From the NCBI GenBank assembly GCA_012518745.1, contig JAAYRM010000047.1, positions 1 through 19,033 of the forward strand: a DNA stretch of 19,033 nucleotides, written 5' to 3'. The notes under the pieces are model-generated. The model saw only the letters and a list, made by a program, of their open reading frames with translations. It did no database searches and was not told the DNA's origin. Position numbers and translations under genes: made by a program. Of this stretch, positions 6,968 to 13,315 are shown piece by piece; position 1 is the first letter of the stretch, and each line of letters starts with the position of its first letter. This stretch comes from Tissierellia bacterium (GTDB taxonomy: Bacteria > Bacillota > Clostridia > Tissierellales > Tepidimicrobiaceae).

Positions 6968-7264
6968 ATGAAAATCAATTTGACTGAAAAAGCAAAGGAT
7001 GAACTCAATAGGGTTATGGAGGCTAGGGAAGAGGATAAACCCTTAAGGATATATATGGCCGGCTATGGTTGAGGTGGTCCATCTTTTGGTTTGGCTCTGG
7101 ATGAGCACAAAGAAGGGGATGTCGTAACGGAAATTGATGACTATACATTCGTGGTCGAGGGGGATCTGACCGAAACGATTCACTCATTTACCATTGACTA
7201 TAGCGATAGCTGGTTGAAAAGAGGATTTAGTATTTTACCAAATGGAATAACTAACTCATGCTAA
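6968..7264 (+). CDS. HesB/IscA-like selenoprotein (in-frame UGA read as selenocysteine)
   Basis: This gene is missed if UGA is taken as stop. Reading UGA at 7070-7072 as selenocysteine gives a 98-residue HesB/IscA-type protein with Sec at residue 35, in the context MAGYG-U-GGPSFGLALDEH. That is where A-type Fe-S scaffold or carrier proteins carry their first conserved Cys (G-C-x-G). Homology-like sequence continues on both sides: VMEAREEDKPLRIYMAGYG before, and the strand-rich FVVEGDLTE and FTIDYSDSW after. The protein ends NSC, keeping a C-terminal Cys at residue 98. GAGGAGG lies 7 bases before the ATG. A selenoprotein branch of the HesB family is known (TIGR01911), so the type is described, but it needs selA/selB/selC/selD elsewhere in the genome, not visible here. 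A candidate promoter -10 (TATAAT, 6884-6889) lies upstream and a strong terminator follows. The alternative, a nonsense-broken gene, is unlikely given the SECIS-like hairpin. Confidence 0.88.
7082..7117 (+). promoter_or_regulatory. bSECIS-like hairpin directing selenocysteine insertion
   Basis: Folding by eye downstream of the UGA gives, from the top: loop UGGAU (7098-7102); stem GCUC/GAGC (7094-7097 with 7103-7106); one bulged A (7107); stem UUUG/CAAA (7090-7093 with 7108-7111); a GG bulge (7088-7089); and a lower, wobble-rich stem (7083-7087 with 7112-7116). The loop starts 25 nucleotides after the UGA and has G as its second base. Both agree with the published bacterial SECIS model, in which the loop lies about 16-37 nucleotides away and a G is among the first two loop bases. 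Free energy was not computed. Confidence 0.72.
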
Positions 7265-7281
7265 TAGAGCAATATGATTTT

Positions 7282-7320
7282 AATGAAAGGTGTAGATGAT
7301 TCTATGCCTTTCATTTTTTA
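7282..7320 (+). terminator. Strong terminator after the selenoprotein gene
   Basis: AATGAAAGG (7282-7290) pairs with CCTTTCATT (7307-7315). The inner TGTAGA/TCTATG extends the stem to 15 pairs around a TGAT loop, and TTTTTT overlaps the end. It lies 17 bases after the stop and means mgtE must have its own promoter. Confidence 0.93.
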
Positions 7321-7587
7321 ATTGCCGGATCTAATAAAAATTGCATTCCGTGTTAGAATAAGGGATATCATATGACTATTTATATCAAACTTTATCTTGA
7401 CTTTGAGGCAAAATCTAATAACCTATATATGGGATGTTAGATTCCTTGGGGAATATAGGGGGGTGGTGACTAATGGACTCTGGGCCCTTGTGTAATGAAG
7501 GGGTGGGAGGATTAAAATATAAGATCGATGGAAAGAATAGGGAGATCCTAGTCATCAATTTATGCTATGGTTTCCCAGGGGAGGCCG
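7321..7587 (+). promoter_or_regulatory. Structured leader region of mgtE, no known riboswitch recognised
   Basis: About 270 bases lie between the upstream terminator and mgtE. They hold a candidate extended -10 (7351-7359), a hairpin at 7414-7441 (TCTAATAACC with GGGATGTTAGA, one mismatch, AT-rich loop), an abutting hairpin ATTCC-TTGG-GGAAT (7441-7454), G-rich runs, and a short open frame starting at 7473. mgtE genes in Firmicutes are often under a magnesium riboswitch (M-box), but I do not see M-box consensus segments, nor a terminator hairpin before the start. A translational switch or an unclassified RNA is possible. Confidence 0.4.
7351..7359 (+). promoter_or_regulatory. Candidate extended -10 promoter for mgtE
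   Basis: TGTTAGAAT fits TGnTAnAAT, the extended -10 form also seen before tatD, ispE and the chemoreceptor gene. It lies 31 bases past the upstream terminator. No clear -35 is seen. It would give a leader of about 220 nucleotides. Confidence 0.35.
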
Positions 7588-7625
7588 ATGAAATTGGACG
7601 AAAAAAGACTGGAACATTTAATTGA
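7473..7625 (+). CDS. Possible 50-codon leader ORF overlapping mgtE
   Basis: An open frame begins at ATG 7473 after GGGGGGTGGTGA, a fair ribosome site, and ends at TGA 7623-7625, 38 bases inside mgtE in a different frame. The predicted 50-residue peptide begins MDSGPLCNEGVGGLKYKIDG and contains two Cys. I recognise no family. Translation through the mgtE ribosome site could couple or hinder mgtE expression, as leader peptides do for other Mg2+ transporter genes. It may equally be a chance frame. Confidence 0.25.
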   Translation: MDSGPLCNEGVGGLKYKIDGKNREILVINLCYGFPGEADEIGRKKTGTFN

Positions 7626-8931
7626 GGATAAGAAATATGTGACGTTGAAAAGAGAACTGGAAAATATGAACGAGGTAGATATAGCTGATCTATTAGAATC
7701 GCTCGATATCCATGCAGGCCTATTGATATTTAGAATGCTACCGAAGGATTTGGCAGTAGGTGTATTCAATAGTTTCACGGTAGAGCAGCAGAGAAGCGTA
7801 ATCGGGTTGGTTAACGACAAGGAATTAAAATTTATATTAGATGAACTATTCTTCGACGACATGATCGATATAATCGAAGAGATGCCTGCCAATGTAGTGA
7901 AGAAAATTTTGCTACATTCCAAGGAGGAGGAGAGGAATCTAATCAACCAGTTCCTGAGGTATCCACCCGAGTCAGCAGGTAGCATAATGACCATAGAGTA
8001 TGTAGATCTAAAGAAGCATATGACCGTGGAGATGGCATTATCCCATATCAAGGAGACGGGTTTGGATAAGGAGACGGTATATACCTGTTATGTGACGGAT
8101 ATGAATAGGAAATTGGAGGGGATAGTTTCCCTGAGGAAGCTGGTTATAAGCAATGGGGATGCTACGATTGAGGAGATCATGGATAGGGATGTAATATATG
8201 TACATACCCATGATGATCAGGAGACCGTGGCCGGGGTGTTTAAACGATATGGATATCTGGCCCTTCCTGTAGTGGATAAGGAAGATAGGCTTACGGGGAT
8301 AATAACGGTAGATGACATAATGGCCGTAATAGATCAGGAGACTACTGAGGACTTTCAAAAGATGGCTGCCATGTCACCATCGGAGGAAAGATACCTAGAT
8401 GCAAGTATATTTAGCCTGGCAAGGCATAGGATACCATGGTTATTGGTGTTGATGATATCTGCAACATTCACCGGGGGTATAGTACAGAGATATGAGGAGG
8501 TCCTACAGGCTGTAATAGTTTTAAATGCGTTCATACCCATGCTGATGGCTACGGGGGGCAATGCGGGAAGTCAATCCTCCACATTGATAATTCGTGGTAT
8601 TGCCCTAGGTGAAATAGATTTAGAAGATGCGGGCAAGGTAATATGGAAGGAATTTGGGATTAGCTTGGTAGTTGGGATACTCCTAGCAATAGTAAATTTC
8701 TTCAGGGTCTATCTAATCAGTGGTGTGGGATTATTCGTATCCATTACCATCTCGATAACCCTACTGGCAACGGTGGTAATGTCCAAGGTTGTGGGTGGCG
8801 TATTGCCGATGATAGCTAAGAAGATGAATATAGACCCCGCTATAATGGCGGGCCCCTTAATAACCACCATAGTGGATGCCTTAAGTCTGATGATCTATTT
8901 TGCAATAGCGGTTAGGATATTGCATATATGA
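7588..8931 (+). CDS. mgtE: MgtE-family magnesium transporter
   Basis: MgtE is a homodimeric Mg2+ channel gated by its cytoplasmic part. All domains are present over 447 residues: the N-terminal superhelical domain (about 1-125), two CBS domains (about 132-255, including GSIMTIEYVDL and ALPVVD..GIITVDDIM), and five transmembrane helices (about 280-445). The signature PMLMATGGNAGSQS (317-330) is intact, and the pore-lining acidic residue is D430 in TTIVDALSLM. ATG 7588 is preferred because AGGGGAGG lies just upstream; an in-frame ATG at 7567 lacks a ribosome site and would add seven residues. Length and motifs are normal. The upstream leader is structured. The stop overlaps the ldcA start as ATGA, so the two are probably co-translated. 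Confidence 0.96.
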   Translation: MKLDEKRLEHLIEDKKYVTLKRELENMNEVDIADLLESLDIHAGLLIFRMLPKDLAVGVFNSFTVEQQRSVIGLVNDKELKFILDELFFDDMIDIIEEMPANVVKKILLHSKEEERNLINQFLRYPPESAGSIMTIEYVDLKKHMTVEMALSHIKETGLDKETVYTCYVTDMNRKLEGIVSLRKLVISNGDATIEEIMDRDVIYVHTHDDQETVAGVFKRYGYLALPVVDKEDRLTGIITVDDIMAVIDQETTEDFQKMAAMSPSEERYLDASIFSLARHRIPWLLVLMISATFTGGIVQRYEEVLQAVIVLNAFIPMLMATGGNAGSQSSTLIIRGIALGEIDLEDAGKVIWKEFGISLVVGILLAIVNFFRVYLISGVGLFVSITISITLLATVVMSKVVGGVLPMIAKKMNIDPAIMAGPLITTIVDALSLMIYFAIAVRILHI

Positions 8932-9869
8932 TAAGACCAAGGGGATTAATATTTGGTGATACCATAGGGATAATTGCCCCAGCTGGACCCAGTACGGGGG
9001 AGAAGGTAGAGGCATCACATAGGGAATTGGCTGCAATGGGATTTAAGGTGAAAATTGGATCGAGCTGTTATCGGAAATACGGATATCTTGCAGGCGAGGA
9101 TAGCCTGCGGGCGGATGATATCAATTCCATGTTTGAAGATGGGGATGTGGATGGGATCATATGCCTCAGGGGGGGATATGGAACCCTGAGGATATTGGAT
9201 CTACTGGATTATGATTTAATAGCTATCAATCCGAAGGTATTTATAGGATATAGCGATATAACGGCGCTGCATATAGCATTGAACCTTAAGGCTGGCCTAG
9301 TGACATTTCATGGTCCAATGGCTGCACCCGATATTGCAGCGGGACTGGATCGCTTTTCCATGGAAAGCCTATATAATTCCATATTGGGGGAACGGGCTGG
9401 CATAGGGAAGTTGGAAAACCCCGGGGATGAAAAGGTTGAGATAATTAATGAGGGGATTGCGGAGGGTACTATTATAGGTGGGAATCTATCCTTGATAGTC
9501 AGCACATTGGGTACCCCTTATGAGGTTGATTTAAGGGGGAAGTTGTTGTTCATAGAGGAGATAGGAGAGCGACCCTACAGAATTGATAGGATGCTCAATC
9601 ACTTGAGATTGGCTGGTAAATTGAAAGATGCCGAAGGGATAATATTGGGGGATTTCAGGGCTTGTGATCCCATGGATGGTAAAGAAGAACATTCCCTGAG
9701 TCTACGTCAGGTAATAGGGGATATAATAGAATCCATAGGTAAACCATGCATAGCTAATGTGCGAGCTGGGCATTGCAAACCCATGATAACCATACCCCTC
9801 GGCGCAAAAGCGAGATTGGATGGGTATAGTGGAGAACTAGAGGTGTTGGAAAGACCAATAATGGATTGA
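8928..9869 (+). CDS. LD-carboxypeptidase / microcin-C-immunity-like peptidase, family S66
   Basis: A 313-residue serine peptidase of family S66. Family members remove the terminal D-Ala from the muropeptide tetrapeptide during cell-wall recycling (LdcA), or cleave microcin C-type peptide nucleotides (MccF). The catalytic triad can be placed: Ser109 in GYSD, Glu210 or Glu211 in LLFIEEIGE, and His282 in RAGHCKP. The nucleophile elbow is preceded by LRGGYGT (80-86), also typical. There is no signal peptide, in keeping with a cytoplasmic recycling enzyme. Which of the two substrate classes it acts on cannot be told from sequence by eye. The ATG overlaps the mgtE stop, and a shared bidirectional terminator ends it against the convergent chemoreceptor gene. 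Confidence 0.93.
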   Translation: MIRPRGLIFGDTIGIIAPAGPSTGEKVEASHRELAAMGFKVKIGSSCYRKYGYLAGEDSLRADDINSMFEDGDVDGIICLRGGYGTLRILDLLDYDLIAINPKVFIGYSDITALHIALNLKAGLVTFHGPMAAPDIAAGLDRFSMESLYNSILGERAGIGKLENPGDEKVEIINEGIAEGTIIGGNLSLIVSTLGTPYEVDLRGKLLFIEEIGERPYRIDRMLNHLRLAGKLKDAEGIILGDFRACDPMDGKEEHSLSLRQVIGDIIESIGKPCIANVRAGHCKPMITIPLGAKARLDGYSGELEVLERPIMD

Positions 9870-9874
9870 ATGAA

Positions 9875-9904
9875 AAGACGAGAGGCTTTGAGGCCTCTCG
9901 TTTT
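9875..9904. terminator. Bidirectional terminator between the S66 peptidase and chemoreceptor genes
   Basis: ACGAGAGGC (9878-9886) and GCCTCTCGT (9893-9901) are perfect arms with a TTTGAG loop. The flanking A-run on the left and T-run on the right make it functional for both convergent genes. Confidence 0.93.
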
Positions 9905-11707
9905 CTATATGATATACCTCTCCAAATCCGAACTAAATTTCTGTGATACCTTTTTAAACTCCGTTATGCCCTCGATCATATTCTGTATCTCATCGGTGTA
10001 GTTTGTGACATTGGCACTTACCTCTTGGCTGGATGCGGAGTTCTCTTCGGCAATGGCCGCGAGGGATTCTATATTTTGATATATCTGGTTCATCGAATTG
10101 GTTTCCGTATCCAATTCATCGATTAACTCTATTATAAGATTGGATACATCCTTCATGCTATGGACCGTATCCCTAGTCTCTACATATAGGTTATTTAGAT
10201 TGGAATTCTCTCCCTCTAATATTTCATACTGACCCCGTATATCCTCGGCTAGTTCATCTATCTCTAGGACGAATGCCTCTAGTAGATCATTGATGCTCTG
10301 GACTGCTTCCTTGGAACCTTCGGCTAACTTTCGTATCTCATTAGCAACGACCGTAAAGCCTTGTCCATATTCTCCAGCCCTGGAGGCCTCTATACTGGCA
10401 TTTAGGGCCAGTAGATTGGTCTGTTCAGCAATCCTTTCCACGGTTTGGACTATATCCGTAACATCTTTTGCATTATCCTGTAATACGATTCCCTTCTCCC
10501 TGACCTTAGAGAATTCATTTAGAACATTATCTAGGCTAGTGGAGGTGCTTTCTAAGCTGCCGAACCCAGTGGTAATCTTCTCTACTGCTACCTCCAAAAA
10601 ATCCTTGCCCTTATTTTCCCGGGCCGCGATATCATTAAGGGTATTGATGCTATCGCTTAGCTTATGGGCAGCGCTTTCCGTCTCCTCAGCCTGATTTATG
10701 GCCCCATGCGCTACTTGTTCTACCACGGAACCTATTTCATTGGAGGTTATGCTCATGTTTTCGGATATACTATTGAACCTGTCTGCAAATACATTTAGCT
10801 CATCGGTCGTTCCCTTATAGCCTACGAAATCGGTCTTTATATTGGATTTGATTACATTCATCCTGTTATTTATATCCTCTAATATATCCTTGGTCTCGAT
10901 ATGCCTTTCAAAGGATAGATTCTTCTCCTCTATCTCATCCATGGATTGGAATATGCTATCCATGGGCCTTAATAGGATTTTACCTATTAGGGAGGGGATG
11001 ATCAAAGTTAGGGATAATGCCACGGGCATTAAAACCTTATTTTCCACATAATTGCTTAGAATAGCTACGGGTAGCCCCGCTAGCAATAGGGTGGCAATAC
11101 CGATCTTAAGCCCTAAACTGCGAATAAATCCTAAGGATAATAGCTTATTTATGCCATATGTTCTACTGGTATGGATCTGTTCTTGAAAGGTTATGGATAG
11201 GACCGTATATCCATCCGATTTTTCCAAGGTCTCCACTTCAATTTCCTCTTCATAGTATCTCGATGCACCCTCTAGCATTCCATGGAAGTATCCAAACATC
11301 CCCCGTGGGGATCTATAGCTCATCAATGCTGTATTCGGTCCTGACGGTTTAACATCCAATATCGGGGGCTGGGCTCCAGGGATTCTATTGGTTACCACCA
11401 CATGGATATCATACATAGCCCTTAAGAATGAATATAGGTTTTTATATCTGAAAAAGGCGGGGTAGTCCCTTGAAAAGGTTTCTATATTGCCTATTCCAAT
11501 CCGTCTCCAAATTTCCGAGGGGTCCTCCCCTATCCTATCTCCTATGTAATCTATAAAGCCCATAGCTTTGTCATCTTCGATATCCTCGCTAGGGGTGAAC
11601 ACCCTATCGGGATCGATACCATGATGTAATAGTGCCTCGTCTACCAATTCCTCACCAAATAAAGCCCTACCTGTCCTAATCCAGGCTGAAACAATTGTAC
11701 CCTTCAT
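9905..11707 (-). CDS. H-NOX heme-sensor methyl-accepting chemotaxis protein
   Basis: A 600-residue chemoreceptor with an N-terminal heme-nitric oxide/oxygen (H-NOX, HNOB) domain instead of a periplasmic sensor. Residues 1-185 align without gaps, by memory, to the Thermoanaerobacter (Caldanaerobacter) Tar4 H-NOX up to about residue 140. The proximal heme ligand His102, the propionate-binding Y131-x-S133-x-R135, D45, I5 and P115 are all present, as is the O2-stabilising distal trio W9, N74 and Y140. Two transmembrane helices (about 198-217 and 225-246), joined by a very short loop, are followed by a HAMP-like linker and the MCP signalling helices, with the conserved tip EQTNLLALNASIEASRAGE (about 426-444). 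The start is the Met of MKGTIV, with GGAG nine bases upstream; a farther in-frame ATG at 11728 would place that ribosome site inside the gene. No C-terminal NWETF-like tether is present. It probably steers motility by O2 (possibly NO). Confidence 0.95.
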   Translation of the reverse strand: MKGTIVSAWIRTGRALFGEELVDEALLHHGIDPDRVFTPSEDIEDDKAMGFIDYIGDRIGEDPSEIWRRIGIGNIETFSRDYPAFFRYKNLYSFLRAMYDIHVVVTNRIPGAQPPILDVKPSGPNTALMSYRSPRGMFGYFHGMLEGASRYYEEEIEVETLEKSDGYTVLSITFQEQIHTSRTYGINKLLSLGFIRSLGLKIGIATLLLAGLPVAILSNYVENKVLMPVALSLTLIIPSLIGKILLRPMDSIFQSMDEIEEKNLSFERHIETKDILEDINNRMNVIKSNIKTDFVGYKGTTDELNVFADRFNSISENMSITSNEIGSVVEQVAHGAINQAEETESAAHKLSDSINTLNDIAARENKGKDFLEVAVEKITTGFGSLESTSTSLDNVLNEFSKVREKGIVLQDNAKDVTDIVQTVERIAEQTNLLALNASIEASRAGEYGQGFTVVANEIRKLAEGSKEAVQSINDLLEAFVLEIDELAEDIRGQYEILEGENSNLNNLYVETRDTVHSMKDVSNLIIELIDELDTETNSMNQIYQNIESLAAIAEENSASSQEVSANVTNYTDEIQNMIEGITEFKKVSQKFSSDLERYII

Positions 11708-11736
11708 AAAACCACTCCTTTTATCCATCTATAGGA

Positions 11737-11745
11737 ATTATACCA
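11737..11745 (-). promoter_or_regulatory. Extended -10 promoter for the H-NOX chemoreceptor gene
   Basis: On the minus strand TGGTATAAT (11745 down to 11737) is a perfect TGnTATAAT extended -10, 29 bases before the start. It does not look like a motility sigma-D promoter. Confidence 0.55.
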
Positions 11746-11752
11746 CTTTTAG

Positions 11753-11780
11753 CACCTATCAATCTTTTTTTCATAATATA
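11753..11780 (+). promoter_or_regulatory. Candidate sigma-K-type promoter for the SpoIID-amidase fusion
   Basis: CACC (11753-11756) fits the -35 mACm. After exactly 16 bases counted from AC comes CATAATATA (11772-11780), a full match to CATAnnnTA. A start near 11787 leaves a short leader before the GGGGGG ribosome site. The -35 is short and so weakly informative, but the pair and spacing fit the Bacillus sigma-K consensus and the sporulation-type gene downstream. Confidence 0.42.
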
Positions 11781-11809
11781 TATCAATAGTCTATATATTG
11801 GGGGGTAGC

Positions 11810-13207
11810 ATGATGAAGGATGATTTCTATATTAGATATAAAGATGAACAAACCAATAGGAAGATGGAATTGCCCCTAGAGCAGATGGTTAAAAGGTTAT
11901 TAGCCTTGGAATTGGATATAGTTTCTCATAGAGAGGCATTGAAGGCCCAGGCGATTGTAATACGAACCAATTTGGTAAGAAACCCCCATATCTTGGTGGA
12001 CCGAAGTATAACCCCTATGGAAGGATATAGGGATATATGGGGTGACAATTATGATATGAATGTTGAAAGGATAGATAGGGCGGTGCAAGGCACGAGGAAT
12101 ATGCTAGCCCTATTTGGGGGTAAACCCATAGATGCTAGATATCATATATTATGTGGCGGGAGTACTGAGAACGCTGAAGATGTAACGGATAATCGGGTAA
12201 CATATCTACGTCGGGTACTATGCGATCACTGTACAGGGGGGCCCCATTGGGGTGATGAGAAGGAATTTGGCATGGAACAATTGGAGGAGTTATTGAATAT
12301 AAAGTTTCCCGATATAGATGGGGATTATAGAACCGAGATCGTAAATTTCGTGGAATGCATAGAGAAGGATGAACACGGCAGGATTAGGGCCATAAAGATC
12401 GGGGATAAGCGTTTTTCCGGACGACAGGTGTTGGAACTATTGGATCTGAATAGCACCAAATTCGATATATATCCCACGGGAATAAGATTTATATCCAATG
12501 GAATGGGTCACGGTTTGGGCCTCTGTCAATGGGGTGCTAATGCTATGGCTGAAAAGGGGTATAGCTTTATAGATATATTGAAATACTATTATACGGGAAT
12601 AGATGTGGGGGAGGTGCAGCTGCCCAGTATAAAGAAACCCTTAATTGGTAAGATAGTCATGATAGATCCGGGCCATGGTGGCAGGGATGAAGGACATAAA
12701 GGCATTGGATTAGGAATACTTGAGAAGGATATCGTTTTGGAGCTATCCCTTGGATTGAGGGATAATTTAGAGGAGCTGGGGGCTATGGTCCGCCTAACGA
12801 GAGATGATGATCTATTCGTACCCATCAATGAAAGGGTGGAGAGGGCAAATAGCCTCTATCCCGATATATTTATAAGCATTCATATGGATTACTTCCCAAA
12901 ATCCAGTCTAGAGGGTCTGGAGATGTTCTATTTCAGGAGGGATATGGGAAGCTGGAAACTGGGGAGGTCCATACTAGATAGCCTCGAAAGTAGAGGCATA
13001 TCCCTGAGGGGATTGAAGGAGGGAAATTTCTATATACTCAGGGGGATAAATGTTAGCTCATTGCTGGTAGAGCTAGGATACCTATCCAATGGGGAAGAAG
13101 AGCTCAAGTTTAGGGATGAAAATTATATGAAACTATTGGCGGATGGGATGGGGGAAGGAGTTGTAAAATACTTGACAAAATCGAACTTTCATAGTATAAT
13201 ATATTAA
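11810..13207 (+). CDS. SpoIID-like domain fused to N-acetylmuramoyl-L-alanine amidase, no signal peptide
   Basis: Two wall-cutting modules lie in one 465-residue chain. Residues about 15-260 match SpoIID/LytB. The segment around E34 (LALELD, followed by REALKAQAIVIRT) corresponds to the catalytic-Glu region of the SpoIID lytic transglycosylase, and GMGHGLGLCQWGANAMAEKG (about 231-250) is the family's C-terminal signature. Residues about 280-460 are an Amidase_3 zinc amidase: H in MIDPGHGG, E in LEKDIVLEL, H in SIHMD and the catalytic E in LVELGYLSN are all present. No signal peptide or membrane helix is seen at the N-terminus. Starts at 11810 or 11813 follow GGGGGG; TTG 11798 lies upstream of that ribosome site. 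In Bacillus, SpoIID and the amidase SpoIIP work together in engulfment, and the sigma-K amidase CwlC, which lacks a classical signal peptide, acts in mother-cell lysis. By analogy this may be a mother-cell lysis or engulfment enzyme. Confidence 0.9.
   Translation: MMKDDFYIRYKDEQTNRKMELPLEQMVKRLLALELDIVSHREALKAQAIVIRTNLVRNPHILVDRSITPMEGYRDIWGDNYDMNVERIDRAVQGTRNMLALFGGKPIDARYHILCGGSTENAEDVTDNRVTYLRRVLCDHCTGGPHWGDEKEFGMEQLEELLNIKFPDIDGDYRTEIVNFVECIEKDEHGRIRAIKIGDKRFSGRQVLELLDLNSTKFDIYPTGIRFISNGMGHGLGLCQWGANAMAEKGYSFIDILKYYYTGIDVGEVQLPSIKKPLIGKIVMIDPGHGGRDEGHKGIGLGILEKDIVLELSLGLRDNLEELGAMVRLTRDDDLFVPINERVERANSLYPDIFISIHMDYFPKSSLEGLEMFYFRRDMGSWKLGRSILDSLESRGISLRGLKEGNFYILRGINVSSLLVELGYLSNGEEELKFRDENYMKLLADGMGEGVVKYLTKSNFHSIIY
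13172..13200 (+). promoter_or_regulatory. veg promoter P1, perfect sigma-A consensus
   Basis: TTGACA (13172-13177), a 17-base spacer and TATAAT (13195-13200) form an exact consensus sigma-A promoter. It lies inside the last codons of the upstream fusion gene and points toward veg. Confidence 0.88.
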
Positions 13208-13212
13208 TTTAC

Positions 13213-13241
13213 TTGACAAACCTTGCTAAATATGTTATTAT
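13213..13241 (+). promoter_or_regulatory. veg promoter P2, near-perfect sigma-A consensus
   Basis: TTGACA (13213-13218), a 17-base spacer and TATTAT (13236-13241) give 11 of 12 consensus bases. It is the second of two tandem promoters, 41 bases after P1. The veg promoter of B. subtilis is likewise among the strongest known. Confidence 0.85.
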
Positions 13242-13315
13242 TATGTCACAAATATTATTTTGCTTTTCTTCTGCCCCCTAGGTTGAGGGGAATATTTTAT
13301 TGGAAGGTGGTTACT

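Noticed and set aside
7070..7072. UGA as a nonsense mutation making the HesB-like gene a pseudogene
   Set aside because: The frame stays open and family-like for 63 codons after it, the UGA sits at the conserved Cys position, and a SECIS-like hairpin follows at the right distance.
7321..7587. M-box magnesium riboswitch or GEMM c-di-GMP riboswitch before mgtE
   Set aside because: The conserved M-box segments are not seen, and a GGCAAA near 7407 lacks the rest of the GEMM consensus.
7567..7587. Upstream ATG as the start of mgtE
   Set aside because: There is no ribosome site before it, while AGGGGAGG lies within this stretch and serves ATG 7588; family members begin near the latter.
10290..10694. 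Plus-strand open frames opposite the chemoreceptor, and other long frames antisense to real genes
   Set aside because: They lack ribosome sites and family resemblance, and arise because the real genes avoid certain codons; they are shadows.
11708..11728. Earlier ATG as the start of the H-NOX chemoreceptor
   Set aside because: It would place the AAAGGAG ribosome site inside the gene, and H-NOX domains begin at MKGT.
13223..13315. Longer N-terminus of veg from the TTG at 13223
   Set aside because: This stretch contains the P2 promoter spacer and -10, has no ribosome site, and does not resemble Veg; GGAAGGTGG marks the start near 13316.
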